Source: Guadua angustifolia (lineage: Eukaryota; Streptophyta; Magnoliopsida; Poales; Poaceae). Taken from it: a stretch of 64,000 nt of DNA. The notes beneath the pieces were generated by a model, which was not told the origin of the DNA, did not search any database, and saw only the letters and a program-made list of their open reading frames with translations. A program made the position numbers and the translations under genes. Where the stretch lies: positions 7,090,423-7,154,422 of the forward strand of contig CM070515.1 in NCBI GenBank assembly GCA_036346375.1, given 5' to 3'. Shown here one piece after another: positions 1-10,760 of the stretch; positions within the stretch are counted from its first letter, which is position 1; each line of letters begins with the position of its first letter.

Positions 1-137
1 GTCTTGCCTGCGTGATGCTGTGAGTCCTCCTCTCTTGAATAGAATATACTTGTAGTTTCAAGAACCGCTCCTTTACACCGGCTTCTAATTCTTGCCATTT
101 GGATTTGCAAAGAACAGCCGTTCCTTGGTCCTTAGCG
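1..137. other. Upstream flank of the NEAP-like pseudogene
   Basis: Short leader sequence before the first recognisable codon at 138. No separate gene seen. Confidence 0.3.
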
Positions 138-2342
138 ATGCCCGTTCCAGAGAGGGCAGCGGCGCCATCGTCAGCGTCTCCTTCGCTGGAGTTGCACCCT
201 CTGTTGAGGGATCATGTGGAGAAGAAGGTGAGCTTGAAGAGGAACGTGGCTTCGTTGGCTGCCGAGCTCAAGGATGCGAGGAACAAGCTGGCTTCACAGG
301 AACAGTTGTTTGCCAGGAATCAGAATCTAGGAAGGTATACATGTTTCACTCCGTGTGACTGGGACTTCTGGTGTTCTGTGTGGAATTTGCACTGAGGTGG
401 GAAATATCGAAAGGTTGCTTAGTCTTAAGGCAAGAAGCATGGAAGAGGAGGTGAGCAAGCTGCAGAAATGCCTAGAGGACAAGGATGAGCAGCTGCGTGC
501 ATTTCTATGTAGCACTGAAGAGGTGACAACCTCACCTTATCGAGCCAATGCGACTATTTTCGAGCTTCGTTCAAAATTGATCTATTTTGATTTTGGTATC
601 ATCTTATCTATAGTTTAGAAGCAAATTTGTTATCGAGCTAACGAGACGAGCTGAACCGAGCCTGAGCATAACATGTTTTACTCAAAATTGACCATTTAGT
701 TTTGAACCAAAAACGAGCATAATCGGAGCAATTTTGAAACGAACCTATGAGCCGACTAAATGGGTTTTTTTTGCCAACCCTACTCCTTATGCTCCACTTG
801 CTGTTGATCTTACAATGTGATATGTTCAGGAGAATGTCCTATTTGGGCCTATTTCTGGTCCAGTAGAAGCTGATAGCACCCCTAATGACAAATCTTCTTG
901 TCTACAGTATCTCTACGAGTTGGATGGTCTCAAATCACAACTTTCAATTACCCAAGCCACTATAGAAGCCAGTGCCACAGCAGCCAAGTTCCATGATTAA
1001 GCATACTTCACTGAACGAGTACGAATCTCGAGTGAACAAGGTTAAGGGAGCAGCTCGGTCATCTTCAGAAGTACCTTGAGGGGAGGGAGCTCTCACAAGG
1101 CAGCTCAAAGAAGTTGTTTTGAGGACTGTGACTGAAATCATGGATGCAAACGCCAAAGCTGAGCCTGATAAGGATAATGAGCCTTTAAGGGTCTTGTCTA
1201 CCGTCTCACCAGAGAATATTGAGTATATCAACGAACATTTGAATGCTAAGGATGATGATACTGCCAGCTTGGGAGATGATATAAGGGTATTGTCTGCTCA
1301 CTGGAAAAACAAAACCAAGGAACTGGAATCAGAGGTACATGTTACTGCTTACTTCTTTGATTCAGAAAGACGTCGTCTTTCAATTAGTGCAAAATGTCTA
1401 TATACTCATTTCAAATATGTTGTTCACATATAGTTGGATAAGCATCGGAGGACCAATCAAGAGCTGAAGAATCACGATCTCAGATGCGAAAACTTCAGAG
1501 GGTAATATTCTTGACGCTTCTTAGTACTCAGAGAATATTTTTTTTATCCCGTGAACCATCTATCTTGTCTCTGAAGGCATATCTCGGTGGAATTACCTCT
1601 GATTATCAGCAACGTTTGATGACAGCTAAAATTAGAGTTCAAAGCCGTATGAATGAACCATACCTACTACTGCTCATAACGAATACAACATGCAAAATTT
1701 TGTGATTAAGTCAAATCAGATAGTTGATGAATGAGTTACACACGACACATTCTTTATTCCATCCAATTATCTTATATACCGTGATAAAATTGAGAAATAC
1801 AGAAGCTCACCAACATGTACTGGAAGCAATAGTGAAACATGCAAACGTTTGAGTCAAACTGATAATTGATGCTTGTGCTGATACACACAAAACTCTTAAT
1901 CTATATAAGATATGTTGTTGTATTATTATTTATTACTCGTTAAATTTAGAGTGGTTACTAATGCAAGAATTAATTCCATATTACTGGTGGGTTTGGGGGT
2001 TGAAAACATCTTCAGATTACTAGAGAAACAAAAGAAAATGATTGTGATGGGGGAGAGAAATGAAGCATGAATTATTGAATTAATTAATAATATGAGAATT
2101 TGTTTTAAAGTTTACACTTGTCTGTAGTCAGGATTTATACAAGTACTGGGAGACACTGAAACTTAACTGTTTCTTCATTCTGCAGATGGGAGAGAGGAGA
2201 AAAAGCTCTGAAAGAACTAAGGAGTCAGGTGAACCAGCCCAGAGGCAGTGGCGACAAGCAGAACTTCTGGGAGAACTCAGGCTTCAAGTTTATTGCCTCC
2301 ATGTCAATGTTGGCCCCGGTTATGATGGCAAGGCGATGAACT
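138..2342 (+). pseudogene. Decayed NEAP-like nuclear-envelope coiled-coil protein gene
   Basis: Pieces in order match my memory of plant NEAP proteins (coiled coils, nuclear localisation signal, C-terminal membrane tail; inner nuclear envelope). Exon-like blocks: 138-334 (starts MPVPERAAAPSS, contains HPLLRDHVEKKVSLKRNVASL), about 430-522 (RSMEEEVSKLQKCLEDKDEQ), about 908-994 (YLYELDGLKSQLSITQATIE), 1040-1334 (VSPENIEYINEHLNAKDDD, LSAHWKNKTKELESE), about 1433-1500 (LDKHRRTNQELK) and 2190-2342 (EKALKELRSQ, ending FIASMSMLAPVMMARR then stop). Decay is visible: a stop and frame change after KFHD near 1000, a TGA near 1079, a frame change after NQELK near 1473, and a base change disrupting the frame near 2195. 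The hydrophobic tail survives but contains proline. Family assignment is by recall; the pseudogene state is read directly. Confidence 0.7.
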
Positions 2343-3227
2343 GACATCCTGGTGTTCCCATTCTGTGTGTGGCAAACCTGTAGTAGTAGTGTTAAGGTTA
2401 ACAGCTACCTTATGGTATGAAAGAAAAATCTGTCATGGACATGTAGCATCATATTATACCAATTTTCGCTAAATGATTCCAAACCAAATCCTCTGAAATT
2501 AAATGTTATGTTGTAGACTTGTGATACAAGGCACAATCGAGTAGTGAAAATTGTTATCTACTTAAGCGGTTACTGCTGTTCTGTGAATGTTGTTTTAGTA
2601 ATTCTGGTGCCTCGATCCTCCGATACCAGTAGTTGTCAGGACTCAGGAGAATGTTCTGCTAGTATAATACTTCGATAATAAGATGCCTTTATAACCGGTT
2701 ACATATTGCATCTCCAAATCAGATTGGTAACATAGCCAACAACATTTTTGTTCCTGTTTGCTGGCAAATGAATTAAAACTCGGCAAACAAGGTAAAAACT
2801 TGCAAATGAGAAATTTTGTAGCAAGAATTTTAGGTGCAAAACAACTTTAGCTCAAGGTCAAAAATAAATGAAATGGGAAATCCATCAGATGAAATGGAAC
2901 CGCGTACAACAAGACTGACCGAACATAGACATTCGGAAATTGCATTACTATGTCCAATCATGTCCATGATCAGACTTGATTGCATTTGGAAGCAATGAAA
3001 AGACAAATTCTAAGTTTCTTCCAATAGTGATTAACTATTTCAACATTATTCCTTGGAGCTGCTTCTTATTTTTCTGTTTAACCCAAATGCAAACAAGTTT
3101 TCTCATGAAATTTTTCAGGGTTATAGAGCTTCTCTTCTTCTGTACACACCAATATTGAGACCTTTTTAAAAAAAGCTTGCACAAAAAGTTCATACTAGAT
3201 AATTGTAACCAATATGGACATTTACCC
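2343..3227. other. Intergenic, no gene seen
   Basis: AT-rich sequence between two pseudogenes. The short ORFs here on both strands show no domain I recognise. Confidence 0.4.
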
Positions 3228-3844
3228 ACGACACAAGGCTCTGCTTTCCTCTTGGTAATGTATGATCCACAAGCTTTCTTCCAGTCAGGAGCTCCAGAAG
3301 AATGACTCTAAAATTGTACACCACTCCTAGAGCTAAGTTGTCCAGTCATCGCATACCTGAATCAAAGTTTTAACAATCAAGCAAAAATGGTTGCAACTGT
3401 TCATAACACTGAAAAGAGTATTGCATGTTCTCTGGTGCATGATATCCAAATGTTCCAAGAATCCTAATGGAGTGAAGCCGAGCTACAATATCAGGAGCTT
3501 GATTTGACAAATTAAAATAAGCTATTTTAGCCGCATCATCATCAAATAGAAGATTGCTAGACTTAGGCCTTGTTTAGTAGAGCTCTAGATCCCAGCTTCA
3601 CCTCAGATCTGAAACTTATAGGTTAAAATAAAGTGAATTAAGTTTATATTTTTAATCTAAAATGTAAACAAGATACCTAAACACTCTTAATATACCCACA
3701 GATGTCCTGGTGTATGATATGAGGCTGGGGTTTGTCATGAAGATACTCTAGGCCTTTTGCAGCTCCAACAGCAAATCTTCACTCGTGTCCACATCAAGAC
3801 TGGACCAGGTTGAGCTCCTTTCACACCTTTCTGTCTTGTAGAGT
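3228..3844 (-). pseudogene. Pti1-like serine/threonine kinase pseudogene (C-lobe part)
   Basis: Read on the minus strand from 3844 downward: [31 protein letters not shown], then HQDI at 3711-3722, [15 protein letters not shown] (3565-3523 region), [16 protein letters not shown], a likely intron, YAMTGQLSS, and [20 protein letters not shown] with KQSLVSW to about 3230. This is the signature order of the cytoplasmic Pti1 kinase family, which acts in pathogen and stress phosphorylation. The catalytic HRD is HQD and the metal-binding motif reads YFN instead of DFD. Stops occur in the glycine-rich linker region (KGV region) and frames change after LSS. A small MITE-like repeat (3565-3710) sits between the DI and KSSN codons, and the CACTA element starts just upstream at 3848. 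The N-lobe appears to continue past that element at 10632. Non-functional with high confidence. Confidence 0.75.
3565..3710. repeat. Copy of the GTTTGGTA-GAGCT interspersed repeat (MITE-like)
   Basis: Starts GGCCTTGTTTAGTAGAGCTC and runs through the AT-rich core with AAAATAAAGTGAATTAAG. The same core occurs at 29144, 39869, 40073, 42535, 42800 and 43032, in both orientations. It interrupts the kinase pseudogene between adjacent codons, so its edges are well defined. PIF/Harbinger (Tourist) type is inferred from TTA/TAA flanks at some copies. Confidence 0.65.
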
Positions 3845-3869
3845 TGACACTACACCATGACACCAAATT

Positions 3870-4090
3870 AGCGTCAGACATCAGTCGGCAATAATACATA
3901 ATTACCAACCAACTATCTGTCGCTAAAACTTGGTGACGGACTAACTGTCGGCAATAATACTTTTAGGGTCAGATGGTGCATTGGAAATTATTTTGATATG
4001 TAGGGACAAACTATCTGTCGGCAATAATAAATTTTTACAAGATATCTCATCGGTAAAAGTTTATCTGTCGACAAAAAGTCTATCTGTTCA
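3870..4090 (+). repeat. CACTA 5' subterminal repeats
   Basis: At least five variants of TATCTGTCGGCAATAAT, at about 3885, 3910, 3945, 4010 and 4060. They match the subterminal repeats at the other end of the element. Confidence 0.8.
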
Positions 4091-4257
4091 AAAACTCATG
4101 TACAAATGGCGGCAAAAATAAGCGCTAATTATATTTTCTTATTTATTTATCTCATAATTCTTTTATATATATTATTTTTATGTATATTATTATTATTATT
4201 TTCTTTTCTTTTTTTTTTTTTTTTGACGGGGTCACCTGCTCAAATTTAACCGACCGA

Positions 4258-4958
4258 TGGCCAACAGGCCCGACCCAATCATCCCCCTTAGCCTAACTCT
4301 ACCGGTCTCTCTCTCTTCACTTGGCTCCCATTCCCCATTTCCAGCCGCCGCCTCGCATCCTCCACTCTCTCTCGACTCATCTCCTCTCCCGAGTGCCGCC
4401 GCCTCTCCCTCCTTCTTGCGCTTGCCGCTGCTTCTCTGGCCTTCCCGACATCGGCCCCTCTGTCGCCTCCCACAGTCAGCAAAGGTTGCAGCACAGGCCT
4501 CCTAGCCTCGGCTCTGAGCACCGCCGCCTGCGCCTCTCCACCGAGCCGGCTACCGTCTTCTGAGCGCCGCCAGATCCACCACCCTGGCGGTCTCCTCCGG
4601 TGTCGACCCCACCACCGAGCTAAGTGAATGCCTCCCCTTCTTCTTTCTCCACCTATTCATCCCTCACTCACTTCTTCCTAGGTCATCATCGCCCGCTTGT
4701 AATATCGCAAGTGGTTATCCTGATTTTTGGGCTTCCTGGTCTGGGCATTTGGTTGCCTTGCTTGTGTTTTGTGGGGGTCATTAAGTTGGTGGAGTGAAGT
4801 CCTTTTTTTCTCCCTTTTTAAAACTTTTCCCCCACCTGATCTCTCTCTCTCTCTTCACTCCCTCCCCATCCCAGCCGGCTGGCTCCCCAGCCCCCAGAAC
4901 CCGGCGCCCTTCCCCATTCCCGGTCGGCCGGCACTCCCTGCTCCCGGCGCCGCCCTCC
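4258..4958 (+). repeat. GC-rich block in CACTA, tandem copy 1
   Basis: Begins GGCCAACAGGCCCGACCCAA. It contains a CT-rich coding-like segment, then CTAAGTGAATGCCTCCCC and a splice-like AG|GT context, and ends in GGCGCCGCCCTCCT. It is repeated almost base for base immediately downstream. Its proline/serine/arginine-rich ORFs have no recognised domain. It may be a captured 5' UTR or promoter-exon fragment; function unknown. Confidence 0.7.
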
Positions 4959-5692
4959 CTGGCCAACAGGCCCGACCCAACCATCCCCCTTAGCCTAACT
5001 CTACCGGTCTCTCTCTCTTCACTTGGCTCCCATTCCCCATTTCTAGCCGCCGCCTCGCATCCTCCACTCTCTCTTGCACTCATCTCCTCTCCCGAGTGCC
5101 GCCGCTCCTCTCCCGAGTGCCGCCGCTCCTCTCCCTCCTTCTTGCGCCGCCGCCTGCTTCTCTGGCCTTCCCCGACACCGGCGCCCCTCTGTCGCCTCCC
5201 CCTGGTCGCGCGCCAGTGCCGCGCTGTGCCTCCTGGCCTCCGGCTCTGAGCACCGCCGCCTGCGCCTCTCCACCGAGCCGGCTACCGTCTTCTGAGCGCC
5301 GCCAGATCCACCACCCTGGCGGTCTCCTCCGGTGTCGACCCCACCACCGAGCTAAGTGAATGCCTCCCCTTCTTCTTTCTCCACCTATTCATCCCTCACT
5401 CACTTCTTCCTAGGTCATCATCGCCCGCTTGTAATATCGCAAGTGGTTATCCTGATTTTTGGGCTTCCTGGGCTGGGCATTTGGTTGCCCTGCTTGTGTT
5501 TTGTGGGGGTCATTAAGTTGGTGGTCATTAAGTTGGTGGAGTGAAGTCCTTTTTTTCTCTCTTTTTAAAACTTTTCCCCCACCTGATCTCTCTCTCTCTT
5601 CACTCCTCCCCATCCCAGTGGTGGCTCCTCACCCAGAACCCGGCGCCCTTCCCATTCCCGGTCGGCCGGCTCCTCCTGCCTCGGCGCCGCCC
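4959..5692 (+). repeat. GC-rich block in CACTA, tandem copy 2
   Basis: Same order of segments as 4258-4958. It carries small internal differences: an extra CTCCTCTCCCGAGTGCCGCC repeat near 5090-5130 and a 13-bp duplication (AAGTTGGTGGTCATT region) near 5515-5540. Downstream it continues into GC-rich sequence to about 5980, ending at a donor-like CAGGTATAT. Confidence 0.7.
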
Positions 5693-8009
5693 TCCTGGCA
5701 GGCCAGAGCCCGGCTCCTCCCCGAGCCGCTCGACCTGCTTTGCTCCTCCCGAGCGACGCTCCTCCCAAGCCGACGGCGCCTCCCTGCTCCTCCCTCTGGC
5801 CGACTCCTTGATCGAGCAGCAGATCTTCCTCCTCCTATCCGGCTCGACGCTTGGGCCACGCGCCTTGCATGCCGCCACAGCACGCCACGGTGGCCTCCCT
5901 CCAACGGCGGCCTCCCGGCCAATGGCCTCCTTCCAGTCGACGTCTTTTCCCCCAAACTGAGCCTCCCCCTCCAAGTGCAGGTATATTCTCTTAGGGTTCC
6001 ATGGGGGGGTTTAGTTGGATGGGTTTAGGGTAGATGAGCAGCAATCTTTGGGTGTGTTGGATTTTAGGAACCATGGGTGTTACACTAGGTTTGTGTTAAT
6101 GCTTGGCTGCAGCGGCCGCATTGCTGCCGACCTCGACCCGGCCATGGCTAGGGCTCACCCTCCTTAAGCTAAGTGCTACCTCGTCCTCTCAGATTTTCTA
6201 TTAGCTCACTAATTGATGTTATCTACGATTCCATTTTGGTTTAAGCCGATTGTTGCTGAAATTACCTGCTTAAAAATTTGGTGTACTACTTTTTTGTTTG
6301 AGGTGTGCATGATCCCATATGTTGGTCCTTTGTGCAATTGTGATTGATAAGATGCATGTTGTCGAATACTTAATGTAGCTAAGGTTTTTGTTCTAGAGAT
6401 CCTAATCTGGGTAGGCTTGAATAGGGTTTTGAAATAGGATACCATGGTCTGGTAAAAAGAATCAACATGTGATGGAAATTTGTTCTCTGTGCTTTGTGTT
6501 CATTAGGGTAAATATGCATAAATGGATGAGCTTGTGATTTGTATAAGGGTCTGAATTCTTGTGATTAAGATGTGTATGTGCATGTTGAAAATACTATGTT
6601 TAATAAATGAGAGTGGATTTAGATATAGAGGATGCGTACTGGACTTCTATGATTTAGTGAAGCATGTTTACTAGCAAGAGTTGCATATTGTCTAATATGT
6701 ATGTGTTTGTTTAAGTATCTGACAATCTAGCATAATATGATCATAATGCTTGCTATTGTTTAGTTGATGATTATACATGATTAAGGGCTGAGGCAGCTGC
6801 ATATTAAAATATAACCATGAATAAGTGCAATGTCCGGCACCACTTACCATTGGCTGCTGACTAGAGGGTGGGATTAGTAGGATCTAATTAATTAGCTCTA
6901 GCCTTCTTAGTTTTTATCCAGATGGTTCTATAAAATATTCATGGTTTAATTTGATAGGTTCTAGTTTTGATTGCTCAATGATATGCCTGAACTGCCATGT
7001 TCTTTTGATATCATTCTTCTTTATCATAGAGTAAATGGAAATATCAGTGTATGCATGCCCATTTATTAATGAGTCTTATGAGAATAGATTTCCACATTAG
7101 GCTTGAGTTATTGCATTGTCCAAATAGTGTTGTATAACACAATATGCTGTGGTTTAGTGGTACAATATTCAGTTGTTCATATCACCCAATATCAATACAT
7201 GCAATGGGAGTAATAAAGACTTGGCTGAAGTCTGGTACCTTTTGGTTGTAGAGGATGATGATGGAGAGAGAGGTAGATGGCCTTTTGGCCTGCTTTTCTG
7301 GTCTCCAATCAGAAGGTAGAGAGGACTTTAGCAAAGGTTTAGCGGTGCATCATGGGGTGGTGGTGCGACTTCAGGTGTAACCTCAAGCTGATGCACCCCC
7401 CTTCGCGTGGTAAGGAGGCAAGTGTATTGTGTGAATGCAGCCCCGTGGCCATATGATTATTCATGATTACGATTTAAATTGCATGATAGAAATGATGTGT
7501 TGTGTCACCATATGATTATGCTTAGATGTATGTGCTTAGTCGGTCATGATGGTTAGCAGATGCCATGACCTGTTATTGTCATTGTTTTGTTGGTTATTGT
7601 CTTCTGTCTGCTGAGTGGATGTCCAAGTTTTAAGGGAGGTGTTGCCGAAATTTTTAATAAGTTTGGCAACCTCCTAGTTCGCTTGCTTTGCTAAAATTTA
7701 TCCTAGTGTTTTGTAATTGTTTTGCTTGAGGTGTAGCATTCAGGGCACGTGGAGTGCCAGGGTGTTACACAGCTGGTGCCTCGCCTGGTTGGCCTCAACC
7801 GCCGTAGCAGCGCCGACACCGGGGCAAGGAACCAGCCTCCACTGACTTCCACGCTACCAACTACCGTCGATTGCCCCCCTCCTCCCCTAAAAGCTAAGTT
7901 ACATAGCCTTCTTGTCTCTTTGATTATTTTTGTATGAACCGAATGCAAAGATCTTAGTTCTTGCATCTTGATTGAGTACAAGAATCAATGCTCTCGATGG
8001 CCACGTGGT
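5693..8009. other. Internal CACTA sequence, no gene recognised
   Basis: GC-rich to about 5980, then AT-rich intron-like sequence to 8009. The ORF at 5459-6028 covers the GC-rich duplicate and is probably compositional. A short GC-rich island at 7750-7900 encodes no domain I recognise. Confidence 0.4.
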
Positions 8010-8253
8010 ATTGCTTGCAGATTTTGTTTGTTAAATTTATGACAAATGTTTAGCTTGTGATTATTCTCTTCTATATACATTCTTACATAATAGAGTCTTT
8101 ATCACATATGGTTTGGTTAAGCAGATATCAGATTGCTTGCAGATTTTGTTTGTTAAATTTATGACAAATGTTTAGCTTGTGATTATTCTCTTCTATATAC
8201 ATTCTTACATAATAGAGTCTTTATCACATATGGTTTGGTTAAGCAGATATCAG
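8010..8253 (+). repeat. 122-bp tandem duplication inside CACTA
   Basis: ATTGCTTGCAGATTTTGTTT through AGCAGATATCAG occurs at 8010-8131 and again at 8132-8253 with near identity. It is followed by a coiled-coil-like stretch (ISELQDELFYHQDELENVYS, 8246-8305), possibly the tail of a degraded plant transposase. Confidence 0.8.
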
Positions 8254-8448
8254 AACTTCAAGATGAGCTCTTCTATCATCAAGATGAGCTTGAAAACGTT
8301 TATTCTAGGGAATATGTATCGACGAACCGTGAGTTGTCCTTGCAAATTGTGCCTCGCAACCTTTTCCCCTTTCATAAATTTTGGCTTTCTTGATCATAAA
8401 ACCGAATTGTAAATAGGAGGTTATGTATGTTTGTACATAGATATACCC

Positions 8449-8531
8449 ATTTATAATTATCAAATGTAATGTTTCTTTTCAGGTCAAAAGATTTATAATT
8501 ATCAAATGTAACGTTTCTTTTCAGGTTTAGC
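8449..8531 (+). repeat. 41-bp tandem duplication
   Basis: ATTTATAATTATCAAATGTA followed by a TTTCTTTTCAGGT motif occurs twice in direct succession, with one substitution near the middle. Confidence 0.7.
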
Positions 8532-9351
8532 ATTGTAGAGTGGTTGCTCTTGTCTTTTCAAGCCTTTATGTGCCCTTAAGGTAAGATTAGAAGCATTGTC
8601 ATGGTGTATCAACTGTTGAATTGTGTTTTCTGTCGTGAGTCTTGGAGCTAATCTTGGACAGTAGTTTAGATGAGCATAACAAGTTGACCTTTTTCCCATT
8701 TTTTTAACTGTATTTTTTATAACACATATATGGCTCTGCTTATTGGATTGAGTAGTTAAAAAAGAGGTGCTTCCAGGCTTTTCTTTTTGACAGTTGCATA
8801 AATATTAAAGCATCAATGAATTGTAGATAGTTATTATTTATCCCTTCGCTTGCTTTAAGATGTGTGCAACTTATAGTAAGAGGAAAAGCATTGAAACACT
8901 ACTTGTAGTTAAATTATGTTGTTTAAATTGGATATGATTTTGCCTTAAATTAATGAACATTGGGATATTATCTGACAGTTCAGATTTTCTAAGCATTAAT
9001 TTCAAAGGACTAGCTAATTCCTTTAGCAAAAAGATGTACGTGGACTTGGACACGTCATGCATGTATGTGTAGATCTCATTCTCTCTCCAGTAGTAGTACA
9101 ACCAGCTATAACAAAATAAATTGTCTACATTAATTTTTGTGACAATATGTATACAATATGATCATAGATACACAATGCCAGCTACCAGACAGATGATATA
9201 CTTCATTCCACACACAATGAAGTTAACATGCATGCATGCCATCACCCTAAAGATATATTTACCCATCTGATCCTGTTCAAGTAAAACATAGTAGCCAAAC
9301 CATGCTGCAAAACCCTAGCAATGGTCCTCCCTTTCCATTCCCAGTACATTA

Positions 9352-9470
9352 GGGCTGGGTTGAGACTTCCAGATCCATCATTTTCCCATGAGATGCTGGG
9401 ATACTACCATTCAAGCAGTTGTTACTGAGGTTGAGATACCGAAGCTTAGCCAATCCTAGTAAACCTGAGG
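9352..9470 (-). pseudogene. Leucine-rich-repeat gene fragment captured in CACTA
   Basis: Minus-strand reading GLLGLAKLRYLNLSNNCLNG followed by SIPASHGKMMDLEVSTQP is a plant extracellular-type LRR (LxxLxxLxLSxNxLxGxIP). It resembles receptor-like proteins or kinases. Only about one repeat remains. The ORF extends further upstream with non-LRR residues to about 9672. The fragment lies wholly within the CACTA ends, so capture by the transposon is inferred. A nested insertion is an alternative. Confidence 0.6.
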
Positions 9471-10309
9471 ATGTTTCCGTTTCAATCATTTTCATAATTT
9501 GTACAGTCCTAGTATTATTAGAGACAGAGAATATGCAATGAATGAGGCTAGTAAACCTGAGGATCTTTGTTTCTTGATTTTTGTCTGTGCTTGTGTTTCT
9601 TGATCTGTTATTGCTGGATGGGGTGTTGGCTGCTTCTTGCTGCAACAAAGATCCCATTTGATGATTGGGCATGCTTGCTAAAGTTCTGTTCCTCCTCCCT
9701 GTCAGTTCATGGTTCCTTCACAAGGGGAATTTCTAACTACTAAAATATTCTTTTTGCAGGCAAAACTAGAAGGACCTAGGATGTTCAGTGTTCATGCCAT
9801 GATTATGACATCGTGGTTCCTAACCTATAGTTTGTGGAAGACAACTAATCAATAGTATGCTTTGGTTCAGAATGATCAATTGGATATATGCTAAATGATC
9901 ATTTTGTATACATGTAATTAACCTGATGTGTGTGGAAGACTAATAGTAGGGTTAACTTTTGTAAGAGAACTTGATATGTCAATGTGGAAGACATTGGCCC
10001 TAGTTTGGTTAGTTGATCAGAACTTTGAGCTTTTGGACAGGTGCTATTGAATTGGAGCTATGTTGCTGTTTAATTAATGAACATTGAGCATATATATGTA
10101 TATGAATGGATGAATTATGTACTAGCCTTATGTACTAGCCAATTCGGCAAAGATGAATGAATGGATGAATTACTGATTATGTGAATTGAGTGATTGAATT
10201 GATAAATTACTGTTGTTTGATGTGTAATGTGTGAATTACCGTTTGTTATTAATCTCTCAATGAGTACTTTTGCATTATAACAAACATTCTGAGCATTCTG
10301 AGCCCCAAT

Positions 10310-10610
10310 AACACTGACAGAGCATCTGTCGGCAAAGATTATGTTTACCAACAAACTTTCTATCGGTAATTATAGTATCTGTCGGCAAAGATATATCTGT
10401 CGGCGAGAATATATCTGTCGGGAAAACTTCGTCTGTCGGTAGATCTCTCACTAATGTGGTCAGACTATCTGTCGGTAATAATTTATCTGTCGGCAAAGGT
10501 CTTTACCGGTAGGACTTTAGCCGACTGCTGTTATCTGTCGGTAAAACTTTTGCCGACAGATAGTGTGTCGGCATATACAGCCTTTGCCGACAGATGTTCT
10601 ATCAGTGTTA
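10310..10610 (+). repeat. CACTA 3' subterminal repeats
   Basis: About ten variants of ATCTGTCGGCAAAG or its reverse complement between 10325 and 10600, in both orientations. This is the densest array of the element. Confidence 0.85.
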
Positions 10611-10631
10611 TTGGGGCATGGTATAGTGTGA

Positions 10632-10760
10632 ATTCCATACTCACCAAGCATAACGAAAGAAGCACAAGCATATCATAGAACTCCTATAAACTTTTAAGGA
10701 GAGCACTGCACAAAATTTTACAAGCATGCTACTTCAAGTTGATGGTAGAGATGCTTCGGT
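10632..10760 (-). pseudogene. Probable N-lobe remainder of the Pti1-like kinase pseudogene
   Basis: On the minus strand, sequence adjoining the CACTA 3' end reads like a degraded version of the Pti1 segment before KGVKGAQPGP: a GAGTATGGAATTCA string aligns with codons for EYASMGS-like residues, preceded by FVQ-like codons. If the transposon and one TGA are removed, it joins 3844 with a plausible continuation. The match is weak and gapped. Confidence 0.4.

Larger units (their letters stand above)
3848..10628. mobile_element. Non-autonomous CACTA (En/Spm) transposon, 6,781 bp
   Basis: The 5' end reads CACTACACCATG and the reverse complement of the 3' end reads CACTATACCATG (11 of 12). Both ends are flanked by the same 3-bp target duplication, TGA (3845-3847 and 10629-10631). 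Subterminal repeats of the type ATCTGTCGGCAA and inverse TTGCCGACAGAT cluster at 3880-4090 and 10320-10605, as in CACTA elements where they bind transposase. I found no recognisable intact TNPA or TNPD transposase inside, so it is probably mobilised in trans. Contents: a duplicated GC-rich block (4258-5692), AT-rich filler, a 122-bp tandem duplication (8010-8253) and an LRR fragment (9352-9470). Confidence 0.88.

Noticed and set aside
92..358. 88-aa ORF overlapping the NEAP-like first exon
   Set aside because: It is in another frame of the same exon; the NEAP-like frame matches the family.
4794..5249. 151-aa ORF in the CACTA GC-rich block
   Set aside because: Low-complexity Pro/Ser reading of a duplicated leader-like sequence; no domain.
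6060..7770. Possible solo LTR between two GGGTGTTACAC strings inside the CACTA element
   Set aside because: The strings are direct repeats without a target duplication or LTR features between them.
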